Position numbers and translations under genes: made by a program. From JBBROS01 sp965260935 (GTDB lineage Bacteria > Pseudomonadota > Alphaproteobacteria > Acetobacterales > Acetobacteraceae), in assembly GCA_965260935.1 (NCBI GenBank), contig OZ253374.1, positions 558,001 to 622,000 of the forward strand: a DNA stretch of 64,000 nucleotides, given 5' to 3'. Under the pieces are notes generated by a model. That model was not told the origin of the DNA, did no database searches, and saw only the letters and a list, made by a program, of their open reading frames with translations. This document shows positions 27,500 to 36,752 of this stretch, piece after piece. Position 1 is the first letter of the stretch; each line of letters opens with the position of its first letter.

Positions 27500-28129
27500 A
27501 TGGCGGTTGTGATCACCGTGGCGCAGCGGAAGGGGGGCGCCGGAAAAACGACGCTTGCGGCCAATCTGGCCGCGGCGCTGGCCGGCAGCAAGCGTGTGGC
27601 GCTGCTGGACATCGATCCGCAGCGAAGCCTGGCGCGCTGGCACGCGATCCGTTCGGCCCGCCCCGCGCCGCCCCCGGCCATCGCGTTCAGCGACGTGGCG
27701 GGTTGGCGCCTGGCGGCGGAGCTGGACCGGCTGCGGAAGGAGTACGATTTCCTGCTGGTGGACACGCCGCCGCAAATCGACAGCGACGCGCGCCGGGCCA
27801 TCCGAGGGGCCGATTTGGTGGTCGCGCCGGTCCAGCCCAGCCCCCCCGACATCTGGGCGGCTGAAGGCACGCTGAAGTTGGCCGCCGAGGAGAAGCGCCC
27901 GGCCTGCCTGGTGATGAACCGCGTGCCCTCCGCGGGCCGTCTGCGCGAGCGCGTGGAAGCGGAGTTGCGCTCGCGCTCGGCCCCTGTCCTCGCGGCGGTC
28001 CTGGGCAACCGGGCCAGCTTCGCCCAGGCCTTCGCCGACGGGCTGGGCGTAACGGAAGCCGCCCCGCGCAGCGTCGCCTCGGCGGAGATGCGGGCGGTGC
28101 TGGCCGGGCTGCTGGAGCGCCTCGGCTAA
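27500..28129 (+). CDS. Solitary ParA-family ATPase
   Basis: ParA/MinD-type ATPase of 209 residues. The deviant Walker A motif KGGAGKTT runs from Lys11 (the signature lysine) to Thr18, with Lys16 as the nucleotide lysine. Walker B is in FLLVDTPPQ, and a third ATPase segment is LLDIDPQRSLARW. It has no N-terminal DNA-binding domain and no ParB partner nearby, so it is an orphan positioning or regulatory ATPase rather than the chromosomal ParA. The frame is open upstream of the ATG, but that part is antisense to nnr. It starts head-to-head with nnr. Confidence 0.85.
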   Translation: MAVVITVAQRKGGAGKTTLAANLAAALAGSKRVALLDIDPQRSLARWHAIRSARPAPPPAIAFSDVAGWRLAAELDRLRKEYDFLLVDTPPQIDSDARRAIRGADLVVAPVQPSPPDIWAAEGTLKLAAEEKRPACLVMNRVPSAGRLRERVEAELRSRSAPVLAAVLGNRASFAQAFADGLGVTEAAPRSVASAEMRAVLAGLLERLG

Positions 28130-28215
28130 GCGGGCTTGCGCCGCGCCGGCCCGCTTAGGAACCGAGGACGCATCTCCCCGGCAGCGTGCCGGCGCGCCCT
28201 GCCGAACGATGCTTA
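28127..28215 (+). repeat. Intergenic palindromic repeat, copy A
   Basis: An 89-base element in the convergent gap after parA. It has a first stem (AGCGGGC/GCCCGCT), the linker TAGGAACCGAGGACGCATC, and a second stem around CGGCAGCGTGCCGGCGCG that closes with GATGC. The same order appears inverted at 38112-38225. It begins within the parA stop codon and may serve as that gene's 3' end structure. Confidence 0.7.
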
Positions 28216-28235
28216 GCGGCGTCGAGCCGCGCCGG

Positions 28236-29360
<1,125 letters not shown>

Positions 29361-29391
29361 TGATCCTCTCGTCCTTTATCCGGAACGCTTG

Positions 29392-29420
29392 TTGACACTT
29401 TCTGTCGTTGGCACGTACAG
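29392..29420 (+). promoter_or_regulatory. Probable sigma-70-type promoter for the sugar importer genes
   Basis: TTGACA at 29392-29397 is followed after 17 or 18 bases by GTACAG or TACAGG. It lies 55 bases before the ATG of the binding protein, in the 114-base divergent region between the ATPase and binding-protein genes. The -10 is imperfect. Confidence 0.5.
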
Positions 29421-29474
29421 GGGAACAATGACAAGCACAATGCCCAGCCATAACGGGCAAGAAAGGGAAGAACC

Positions 29475-30830
29475 ATGGTCAGACGATCGCTGATTGCCGC
29501 GGCCGCGGCTGCCACGCTGGCGATCGGCGCCGGCCATGCCGACGCCTGGACTCTGAGTGAGGCCGCCAAGCCCTACAAAGGGACCAGCATCACCGTCGTC
29601 GGCCTCGACCGCCCGAGCTATAAGGCGGCCCAGCAACTGACGCCGCAGTTCGAGAAAGAAACCGGCATCAAGGTCAACTGGAACATCTTCCCTTACGAAA
29701 GCACGCTGAAGGAGGAGACGCTGAATTTCGTCTCCAACAGCCAGCAGTTCGACGCCATCCTGTCCGACGTCGTTTGGCCGGTGAACTTCGCCGCCCCGGG
29801 CTGGGTGCTGCCGCTCAGCCAGTTCACCAAGAACCCGGCCCTCGCCGACCCGGAACTGGACATGAAGGACTTCTTCCCGGTCTGGCTGGCGAGCTTCACC
29901 GTGGGCGACAAGCTCTATGGCCTGCCGTTCGATTCCTATGCCGGGCTGCTCTACTACAATAAGTCGATGCTGAAGGCGGCCGGGTTCGACGAGCCTCCCA
30001 AGACATGGGACGAGCTTGGCAAGGCCTACGCGCCGAAGCTGACCAACAAGGGCGAGAAGGTCTACGGCTACGCGCTGCAGTCGGCGCGCGGCGAAACCCA
30101 GACCGCGGACGCCTTCGCCCGCTTCCTGTGGCCCTGGGGCGGACGGTTCCTCGACATCGCGAACAAGAAGATCCTGGTGAACGACCCGAAGTCGGTGGCC
30201 GGAATGGAGTTCCGCCAATCGCTGCTCGGGAACATGCCGGGCGGCATCGTTTCCGACGACCACTCGCAGGTGGTGCAGATGTTCGCGCAGAAGCGGGTGG
30301 CCATGATCACCGAATGGTCGGCGTTTTATCCAACCTTGAGCAGCTCTCCGGTGGCGTCCGACCTCGGCATCGCCCCGGAGCCGAAAGGGCCGGACGGCGC
30401 ATACGCCGCGTTCGGCGGCTTCGCCTACATGGTCAGCGCCCAGGTCGACAAGAAGAACCAGGACGCGGCCTACCTGTTCATCCAGTGGCTGACCTCGAAG
30501 GCGATGGCCAAGCCCCTCATCGAGGGCGGCGCCGTCGTGGCCCGCCAGTCCGCCGACACCGACCCGGCGGTCCAAGCCAAGTTCCCCAACCTCGCGCCCA
30601 TGGTCGAGACCTGGCGCAACGCCACCGTGCCGGACTGGCGGCCGCAGATGGCGTGCTACCCGCGCTTCTCGGACATCGTGTCCGACTGGGGCTCGCGCAT
30701 CGAGCTCGGCCAGGTGCAGGTCAAGCCCGGGCTGGACAGCATGGCGACCGAGCTGAGCGGCTACATGCAATCCTCGGATTGCTGGTCCAAAACCAACAAC
30801 CCCGGCGAGGCGATGAAGCTCTATCAGTAG
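29475..30830 (+). CDS. Periplasmic sugar-binding protein of ABC importer (family 1)
   Basis: Captures the substrate in the periplasm and delivers it to the permeases; 451 residues. Residues 1-25 are a Sec signal with Arg-Arg, an Ala-rich core and likely cleavage after GHADA. The mature part has the family-1 extracellular binding fold, for example ETGIKVNWNIFPYES and KLYGLPFDSYAGLLYYNKS. GGGAAG precedes the ATG. It is followed by two permease genes. It looks like a CUT1 carbohydrate or polyol binder, but the ligand is not deducible from sequence alone. Confidence 0.9.
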   Translation: MVRRSLIAAAAAATLAIGAGHADAWTLSEAAKPYKGTSITVVGLDRPSYKAAQQLTPQFEKETGIKVNWNIFPYESTLKEETLNFVSNSQQFDAILSDVVWPVNFAAPGWVLPLSQFTKNPALADPELDMKDFFPVWLASFTVGDKLYGLPFDSYAGLLYYNKSMLKAAGFDEPPKTWDELGKAYAPKLTNKGEKVYGYALQSARGETQTADAFARFLWPWGGRFLDIANKKILVNDPKSVAGMEFRQSLLGNMPGGIVSDDHSQVVQMFAQKRVAMITEWSAFYPTLSSSPVASDLGIAPEPKGPDGAYAAFGGFAYMVSAQVDKKNQDAAYLFIQWLTSKAMAKPLIEGGAVVARQSADTDPAVQAKFPNLAPMVETWRNATVPDWRPQMACYPRFSDIVSDWGSRIELGQVQVKPGLDSMATELSGYMQSSDCWSKTNNPGEAMKLYQ

Positions 30831-30863
30831 CCGCCTTGGCGCCTGACAAGACCAACCGCCTCG

Positions 30864-31784
30864 ATGCGTGACACGGCCGACGAGCGCCCGCCGCCCATGC
30901 CGGCGGCGGCGCGCACCTGGCGCGAAACGCTGGAACCATGGTTCTTCATCGCGCCGTCGGTGGTCCTGCTCCTCGTTGTCGGCCTCTACCCGACCATCTA
31001 CACGGCGACGGCCTCGGTGCAGTCCTGGGTCATGGGCATGGGGCCGCCCGCTTGGTCGGGCCTCGCCAACTACGGGCGCGCCTTCGCCTCCACCGACTTC
31101 CAAGGCTCGGTCCTGCGCACCCTGCTGCTGATCCTGATCACGCTGCCGGTCCAGCTCGTGCTCGGCATGATGATCGCGCTCGCGCTCGACAGCGTCCACT
31201 TCAAGCTGCTCCGTCGCGTGCTGCAGGTCTGCCTCGTGATCCCGATCGCGGTCACCCCGTCCGTCATCGGCCTGCTGACCCAGCTCATGTTCAACGCGCA
31301 GCTCGGGATCATCAACCACGTGCTGGCCAAGATGGGACTGCCGCAGCCCGACTGGCTCGGCCAGCCCGCGTCCGCGTTCGGCACCGTGGTCATCGTGCAG
31401 ATCTGGGAATGGACTCCCTTCGTCGCCCTCGTGCTGTCCGCCGCGCTCTCGACCGTGCCGACGGACATCGACGAGGCGGCGAAGCTCGAAACCGAGCGCT
31501 GGTGGCCGCGCTTCCGCGACATCCAGCTCCCGTTCATGTGGCCCGGCATCACCGCGGCGCTGGTGTTCCAGACCGCCTTCACCGTCAAAGCGTTCGACAT
31601 GATCTACTCCATCGGGCGCGGCGGCCCGGGCACCGCCACCGAGACGGCCGTGATCCAGATCGAGCGCATGGCCTTCCGCGGGTTCGACATCGGGCTCGCC
31701 TCGGCGGAATCGGTGCTGATGCTGGTCCTGTCGATCATCCTCGCCCGGGTCTACATCCGGCTGTTCTACCGGGAGATCGACTGA
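30864..31784 (+). CDS. Sugar ABC transporter permease 1 (MalF/UgpA type)
   Basis: Inner-membrane permease of 306 residues with six predicted helices, the first at about residues 27-48. The cytoplasmic EAA loop that contacts the ATPase is in DIDEAAKLETERWWPRFRDI. The stop and the next start share one base (TGATG), so the two permeases are translationally coupled and form a heterodimer. Confidence 0.92.
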   Translation: MRDTADERPPPMPAAARTWRETLEPWFFIAPSVVLLLVVGLYPTIYTATASVQSWVMGMGPPAWSGLANYGRAFASTDFQGSVLRTLLLILITLPVQLVLGMMIALALDSVHFKLLRRVLQVCLVIPIAVTPSVIGLLTQLMFNAQLGIINHVLAKMGLPQPDWLGQPASAFGTVVIVQIWEWTPFVALVLSAALSTVPTDIDEAAKLETERWWPRFRDIQLPFMWPGITAALVFQTAFTVKAFDMIYSIGRGGPGTATETAVIQIERMAFRGFDIGLASAESVLMLVLSIILARVYIRLFYREID

Positions 31785-32614
31785 TGGCGGACCTCCGCGC
31801 CGGCCTGCTGCGCGCCGTACACGGCCTGTCGCTGGTCGTGATCCTCGTCGTGATCCTGTTCCCCGTCTATTGGATGGTGGCCGGCTCGCTCAAGACCGAG
31901 GCGGAACTGTTCGCCATCCCGCCGCGCTGGATCTGGACCCCCACCTTCGACGCCTACGCCGACGCCATCCAGAACTCCAATGTCCTGGCCACCTTGCTGA
32001 ACTCGCTGGTCGTCGTGGCCGCGTCGGTGGCGCTCGGCCTGCTCGTGGGCGCGCCGGCCGCGTACGGCATCGCGCGTTACCGGTTCCGCGGGCGCAAGGA
32101 TGTCTGGTTCTGGTACGTCACCAACTGGATGCTCGTGCCGGTGGTGGTGGTCATCCCGTTCTATCTCACCGCCTCGAAGCTGCACCTGATCAACAGCCCG
32201 GTCGTGCTGATCCTGGTCTACCAGGTGTTCATCGTGCCGCTGGTCGTCTGGCTCATGGTCGATCAGTTCAGCGCCGTTCCCGTGGCGCTCGAAGAAGCGG
32301 CCCAGCTCGACGGGCTCAGCCGGATCGGCATCTTCCTCAAGATCGCGCTTCCGCTGGTCAAGCCCGGCCTCGCCGTCTCGGCCATCCTTTCGGGCATCTT
32401 CGCCTGGAACGACATGCTCTACGCCTTTATCCTCACGCCAAGCCCGAGCGCGCGCCCGGCATCGACGGTCGCGCTGTCCTATCTCGGCGGCTACGTCATC
32501 CCCTGGCCGAAGGTCATGGCCAGCGCCACGCTCGTTTGCGCGCCGGTAATCATCGGCGGCATGGTCGTACACAAATACATCGCCCGCGGCTTGACCATGG
32601 GCGCGGTCAAGTAG
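31784..32614 (+). CDS. Sugar ABC transporter permease 2 (MalG/UgpE type)
   Basis: Second permease of the importer, 276 residues from the ATG at 31784. The frame is open far upstream, but that part is a shadow of permease 1. The EAA loop is in ALEEAAQLDGLSRIGIFLKI and the last helix ends IIGGMVVHKYIARGLTMGAV, typical of MalG-type proteins. It is the last gene of the transport operon and converges on the EamA gene eight bases away. Confidence 0.92.
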   Translation: MADLRAGLLRAVHGLSLVVILVVILFPVYWMVAGSLKTEAELFAIPPRWIWTPTFDAYADAIQNSNVLATLLNSLVVVAASVALGLLVGAPAAYGIARYRFRGRKDVWFWYVTNWMLVPVVVVIPFYLTASKLHLINSPVVLILVYQVFIVPLVVWLMVDQFSAVPVALEEAAQLDGLSRIGIFLKIALPLVKPGLAVSAILSGIFAWNDMLYAFILTPSPSARPASTVALSYLGGYVIPWPKVMASATLVCAPVIIGGMVVHKYIARGLTMGAVK

Positions 32615-32621
32615 CGCCGCC

Positions 32622-33518
32622 TCAACCGTTCCTCCGCGCCTCCCCCCACCAGGTGAACAAGCCGGACGCGACAAGGACGCCGATCCCCGCGGCCTCTTTC
32701 AGGCCGGGCGCCTCGCCCCAGACCGCCCAGCCAAGGAACACGGCGTAGAAGATCGCGCTGTACTCGAACGGCGCCAGCATACTGGCCTCGCCGGTGCGGT
32801 AGCCCTCGGTCATCAGCAGTTGCGCGAGGCCGGAGATGGCGCCGATGGCGATCAGGATGCCGAGGATGGCCGGGCGCGGCGTCACCCAGACCGGGACCGT
32901 GAGTGCCGCGGACAAAACCGTGCAGCAGACCGAGAACAGCACGGCGATGGTGATGTTGCGCTCCCCGGCCTGGCCCATGCGGCGGATGCTGACCATCGCC
33001 AGCGCCCAGAAAACCACGCCGGCCAGCACGACGCCGGTCTCGAACAGCGGCAGGCCGTGCGCCTCGTTCCACGGCCGGATAACCAGCAGCACGCCCGCCA
33101 GCCCGGCGCACAGCCCAATAACGCGCGACGCGCCCAGCCGCTCGCCGAGCATCGGCACGCTCAGCACGGCCAGCACGATCGGCATGGCGAAGCCAAGCGC
33201 GGTCACGGCCGCGAGCGGCAGGTGGGCGATGCCGTAGAACGTGCTGAACATGCCCGCCAGCCCCGCGAGCCCGCGCATCAGGTGCGCGCCCGGCCGTGTC
33301 GTCAGCAGCACGGTCCACCCGCCCGCACGGATAATCAGCGGCAGCATGAGGACAAGGGCGACCAGGCTGCGGAACAGCATCAATTCGACGGTCGGCACCT
33401 CGGGCGCGGCGAGCTTCACCAGCGCGGCGGCGATGGCGAACGACCCGGACGAGGCAAGCACGAGCAGGATGGGCCGCCGCCGTGCCGCGGCGCCCGTGGG
33501 AAGGATCAAGCCCGGCAT
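32622..33518 (-). CDS. EamA/RhaT-family DMT transporter
   Basis: Inner-membrane drug/metabolite transporter of 298 residues with ten predicted helices in two EamA repeats, for example IALAHLPLAAVTALGFAMPI-like turns near residues 95-115 and the final segment ending LFTWWGEARRNG. The likely role is export of a small metabolite; the substrate is unknown. GGGAA precedes the ATG, which lies seven bases after the stop of the CoA-binding-like ORF, so the two may form an operon. Confidence 0.88.
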   Translation of the reverse strand: MPGLILPTGAAARRRPILLVLASSGSFAIAAALVKLAAPEVPTVELMLFRSLVALVLMLPLIIRAGGWTVLLTTRPGAHLMRGLAGLAGMFSTFYGIAHLPLAAVTALGFAMPIVLAVLSVPMLGERLGASRVIGLCAGLAGVLLVIRPWNEAHGLPLFETGVVLAGVVFWALAMVSIRRMGQAGERNITIAVLFSVCCTVLSAALTVPVWVTPRPAILGILIAIGAISGLAQLLMTEGYRTGEASMLAPFEYSAIFYAVFLGWAVWGEAPGLKEAAGIGVLVASGLFTWWGEARRNG

Positions 33519-33525
33519 CCGTTCC

Positions 33526-34104
33526 CTATTCGCCCGCGACCACGGCCCGGCACGGCGTCGCCGGTTGCGACGCGAGCGGTGCTGCGGACGCGCTCAGGCC
33601 AAGCGCCGGGACGACGATCCCGAACAAGGCGGGGCCGGGCGCCCGGATGGCGGCGGCACGGGCGGCGGCGGCACGGGCGGCGGCGGCGAGGCTTGCCGCG
33701 GGCGTGACGCAGGCCGCGGCGGCGAACGCGGCCAAAAAAGGGCGCGGCATCGGCGAGGTCGCAGCCGAGAACCGCGAAATCCGCTGCCGGACAGCGGGAA
33801 TGCCGCCTGCCTCGGCTCGATGCGCGTGGCCCGGAGTCGAAAGGTTGGCGGCAATAGCCTGGCCAAGCTCCGTCTCTGCGCCAACCAGCGTCACGGACCG
33901 GGGTTTGAACAAGGCGTCCGGGCGAAAGCGGCGGGGCAAGCAGGGTCCTACGGCGGTTAGCCCCACCTTACGCCGGCGCGGCGCATTCCAGAAGCGCGCT
34001 CGACAACGCGCGATCTCCTGCTTAGAGCGGCCCGCGTGAAGACGCTCGACAAACCAAGAGCGGCAGCGTTTCGCGTCCCAAGAGGATGCAAAACGCTGTA
34101 GCAT
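33526..34104 (-). CDS. CoA-binding-domain-like ORF, divergent or decayed
   Basis: An open frame of 192 codons just upstream of the EamA gene. The first 60 residues are Arg-rich and do not look like protein. From about residue 64 it reads DALFKPRSVTLVGAETELG, like the start of the CoA-binding (Rossmann) domain of ADP-forming acyl-CoA synthetases. Near residues 157-172 it reads GPALFGIVVPALGLSA, matching the place where those enzymes have the GPN-LG...PGLGLNAS segment. Between them is a low-complexity Ala run. The normal middle of the domain and the ligase parts are missing. It may be a remnant or a fast-evolving small protein. The true start is uncertain; the ATG at 34104 is only the longest option. 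Confidence 0.4.
   Translation of the reverse strand: MLQRFASSWDAKRCRSWFVERLHAGRSKQEIARCRARFWNAPRRRKVGLTAVGPCLPRRFRPDALFKPRSVTLVGAETELGQAIAANLSTPGHAHRAEAGGIPAVRQRISRFSAATSPMPRPFLAAFAAAACVTPAASLAAAARAAAARAAAIRAPGPALFGIVVPALGLSASAAPLASQPATPCRAVVAGE
34064..34098. promoter_or_regulatory. Inverted repeat near the divergent start of the deacetylase gene
   Basis: CAGCGTTT and AAACGCTG form a perfect eight-base inverted repeat with a 19-base spacer, 41 bases before the ATG at 34139. Two direct copies of CGCTCGACAA lie further out at 33997-34006 and 34043-34052. The area may be the shared control region of the deacetylase gene and the minus-strand ORF. Confidence 0.4.
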
Positions 34105-34138
34105 CGGTTCAACCAGGCAGCAGGGCCGGAAACGCGCG

Positions 34139-35182
34139 ATGAAGGTTTTTTGGGACCCGGTCCAACTGCGGCACGACCCGCAATTCTTCCTCCAACGCGG
34201 GGTCGTGCGCCCGAATTTCGAGTCGCCGCAGCGGGCCCTGGCCTTGTTGGAAGGCTGCCGCGCCTTGGGCCTGTCCCCCGAATGCCCGCCGCCCGCAGAT
34301 CGGGCGGCCCTCGAAGCCGTGCACGACCCGGCCTATCTGGACTTTCTCCGAAACGGCCCGGACGCCTGGGCCGCCCTCGAAGCGCCCGGTCCGGAGCTGG
34401 TGCCGAACATCCATCCCTCGCCGGAGATGCTGGCCAACGGCGCGCGGCCCGGCGACGCCGTGGTCGGGAGGCTCGGCTGGTTCACGGCGGACACCTCCTG
34501 CCCCATCGGCGCAGGCACGTGGCCGGCGGCATCGGCGGCGGCTGCCGGCGCGGTCGCCGCGGCCGACGAGGCGGCGGCCGGACGCAACGCCTACGCCCTG
34601 GCCCGCCCGCCCGGCCACCATGCCTACGGCGCCCGGGCCGGCGGGCACTGCTACCTCAACAACGCGGCGGTCGCGGCGCAGCGGCTGCGAGACCGTGGGG
34701 CCTCCCGCGTGGCGGTGCTCGACATCGACAGCCACCACGGCAACGGCACCCAGGGCCTGTTCTGGGACCGGGCCGACGTCCTGTTCGTGTCCGTGCACGG
34801 CAGCCCCGAAGGATACTACCCGTGGTATGTCGGCCACGCGGGCGAGCAGGGCGGCGGCAAAGGGTTGGGCGCCAACCTGAACCTGCCGTTGCCGCAAGGC
34901 GCCCGAGACGCCGATTGGATGGCCGCGCTCGAGACCGGCCTCGAAGCGGTGCGCAAGGCCGGTTCGGACGCGCTTGTCGTCAGCCTCGGCTTCGACGCGA
35001 GCATCGACGAGCCGCTCCGGTTCCTCCAGGTCACCGCCGACGGCTTCTCGCGCGCCGGCGCGGCGATCGCCGCGCTGAGGCTGCCGACGGCGGTTGTGCA
35101 GGAGGGTGGATACAACACGGACGTGATCGGCGGCCTATTGCAGCGATTCCTTTCGGCGTTCGGCGATGGCCCGGCTGGCTAA
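34139..35182 (+). CDS. Histone-deacetylase-family amidohydrolase (acetylpolyamine type)
   Basis: Zinc-dependent deacetylase of 347 residues, like acetylpolyamine amidohydrolase. Catalytic His160-His161 are in RPPGHHAYG, zinc ligands Asp197 and His199 in DIDSHHGNG, and Asp286 in LGFDAS. The transition-state Tyr325 is in QEGGYN. Spacing of the three zinc ligands agrees with the polyamine deacetylases. It probably removes acetyl groups from acetylated polyamines or other small amines in the cytoplasm. It is followed by comM after 62 bases. Confidence 0.88.
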   Translation: MKVFWDPVQLRHDPQFFLQRGVVRPNFESPQRALALLEGCRALGLSPECPPPADRAALEAVHDPAYLDFLRNGPDAWAALEAPGPELVPNIHPSPEMLANGARPGDAVVGRLGWFTADTSCPIGAGTWPAASAAAAGAVAAADEAAAGRNAYALARPPGHHAYGARAGGHCYLNNAAVAAQRLRDRGASRVAVLDIDSHHGNGTQGLFWDRADVLFVSVHGSPEGYYPWYVGHAGEQGGGKGLGANLNLPLPQGARDADWMAALETGLEAVRKAGSDALVVSLGFDASIDEPLRFLQVTADGFSRAGAAIAALRLPTAVVQEGGYNTDVIGGLLQRFLSAFGDGPAG

Positions 35183-35244
35183 ATAGCATTCGTCGTTACA
35201 ACCTAGGCTTGTTCTTGAAACGGTTGCTGCTATCGTTGCGCTCC

Positions 35245-36747
35245 ATGATCGCACGCATCAGCAGCTTCGCCTTCAACGGCATCGAAGCCGTTCCGGTGGA
35301 GGTGCAGGTGCAGGTGTCGTCCGGCCTGCCAGCCTTCCTGGTCGTGGGCCTCCCCGACAAAGCCGTTGGCGAGTCGCGCGAGCGCGTCCGGGCGGCGCTG
35401 ACCGCGATGGGCTTGTCGCTGCCGCCCAAGCGGGTGCTGATCAATCTCGCGCCGGCCGACCTCGCCAAGGAGGGCAGCCACTTCGACCTGCCGATCGCGC
35501 TCGCCGTGCTGGCCGCGATGGACGTGCTGCCAAGGGACGAGCTGGCCGGCTACGCGGCGCTGGGCGAGCTGTCGCTCGACGGCAACGTTCACGCCGTGGC
35601 CGGCGTGCTGCCGGCGGCGCTGTCGGCCTCCATGCGCGACCTCGGCCTGATCTGCCCGGCGGCGCAGGGCGGCGAGGCGGCCTGGGCCGGGCGGATCGAG
35701 GTCCTGGCCACGCCGGACCTCCTGGCGATCATCAACCATTTCCGCGGCGTCCAGGTGCTGACGCCGCCGGAGGTTGCGGGCAGCCGGCCAGAGCTGGACG
35801 GGCCTGACCTGTCCGATGTCCGCGGCATGGAAACCGCCCGGCGCGCGCTGGAGATCGCCGCCGCCGGGGGGCACAACCTGCTGCTCGTCGGCCCGCCGGG
35901 CGCGGGCAAGAGCATGTTGGCGGCCCGCCTGCCGGGCCTGTTGCCCGACCTCGCGCCGGTCGACGCGCTGGAGGTCAGCATGATCCATAGCGTGGCCGGG
36001 ATGCTGGACGGCGGACGCCTGGTCATGCGCCCGCCGTTCCGCGAGCCGCACCACGGCGCGTCGCAGGCGGCCCTCGCCGGAGGGGGGCAACGGGCGCGGC
36101 CCGGGGAGGTGAGCCTGGCGCACCGCGGCGTCCTGTTCCTCGACGAGCTGCCGGAATTCCCCCGCCCGGCCCTGGAGGCGCTGCGCCAGCCGCTCGAGAG
36201 CGGCCGCACCACCGTGGCCCGCGCCAGCGCCCACGTGACCTACCCGGCGCGCTTCCAGCTCGTCGCGGCCATGAACCCCTGCCGTTGCGGCCATCTCGGC
36301 GACGCGGCGCGCGAGTGCAACCGCGCGCCGCGCTGCGGGGAGGACTACCTGGGGCGGATCAGCGGGCCGCTGCTGGATCGGATCGACATGGTCCTCCACG
36401 TCCCTCCGACGCCGCCGGCCGAGTTGTCGCGCGCCCCGCCCGGCGAGACGACCGCCGCGGTCGCGGACCGGGTGGCCGCGGCACGGCACGTCCAGCGGGG
36501 CCGGTTCGGCAACGAAGCCCCGCGGGTCAACGCGGAAGCCGGCATGGACACGATCACCATGCTGCCGGAAGCCCGCGTCCTGGCGGAGCAAGCCTCCGAC
36601 CGCTTACGGCTCTCCGCGCGAGGCTTCACCCGCGTCCTGCGCGTGGCGCGGACGATCGCGGACTTGTCGGCGGCGGACGCAGTGCGCCGGGTGGACGTGG
36701 CGGAGGCCCTCGCCTACCGCCACCGCATCCCCGGACGGCCGTCGTAG
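35245..36747 (+). CDS. comM: YifB/ComM-family Mg-chelatase-like AAA ATPase
   Basis: Hexameric helicase-like ATPase; family members help branch migration during natural transformation. It has 500 residues from the ATG at 35245 (MIARISSFAFNGIEAVPVEV). The frame is open back to 34150 only as a shadow of the deacetylase gene. The N-terminal ChlI/Lon-like domain covers residues 1-170, Walker A GPPGAGKS is at 216-223, and Walker B is in VLFLDELPEF. A zinc-like Cys cluster, NPCRCGH...CNRAPRC, follows. It stands alone among unrelated genes. Confidence 0.93.
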   Translation: MIARISSFAFNGIEAVPVEVQVQVSSGLPAFLVVGLPDKAVGESRERVRAALTAMGLSLPPKRVLINLAPADLAKEGSHFDLPIALAVLAAMDVLPRDELAGYAALGELSLDGNVHAVAGVLPAALSASMRDLGLICPAAQGGEAAWAGRIEVLATPDLLAIINHFRGVQVLTPPEVAGSRPELDGPDLSDVRGMETARRALEIAAAGGHNLLLVGPPGAGKSMLAARLPGLLPDLAPVDALEVSMIHSVAGMLDGGRLVMRPPFREPHHGASQAALAGGGQRARPGEVSLAHRGVLFLDELPEFPRPALEALRQPLESGRTTVARASAHVTYPARFQLVAAMNPCRCGHLGDAARECNRAPRCGEDYLGRISGPLLDRIDMVLHVPPTPPAELSRAPPGETTAAVADRVAAARHVQRGRFGNEAPRVNAEAGMDTITMLPEARVLAEQASDRLRLSARGFTRVLRVARTIADLSAADAVRRVDVAEALAYRHRIPGRPS

Positions 36748-36752
36748 GTCAA

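Noticed and set aside
27500..28129. parA as part of a chromosome or plasmid partition locus
   Set aside because: No parB, parS-like sites or origin genes are near; it is a solitary ATPase.
29376..31319. 647-codon minus-strand frame opposite the sugar-binding protein and permease
   Set aside because: Antisense shadow of two clearly recognised ABC transporter genes.
34139..35182. Deacetylase as a true histone deacetylase partner of the Lys-rich tail protein
   Set aside because: The gene is far from the cluster and its zinc-site spacing fits polyamine deacetylases; no evidence links the two.
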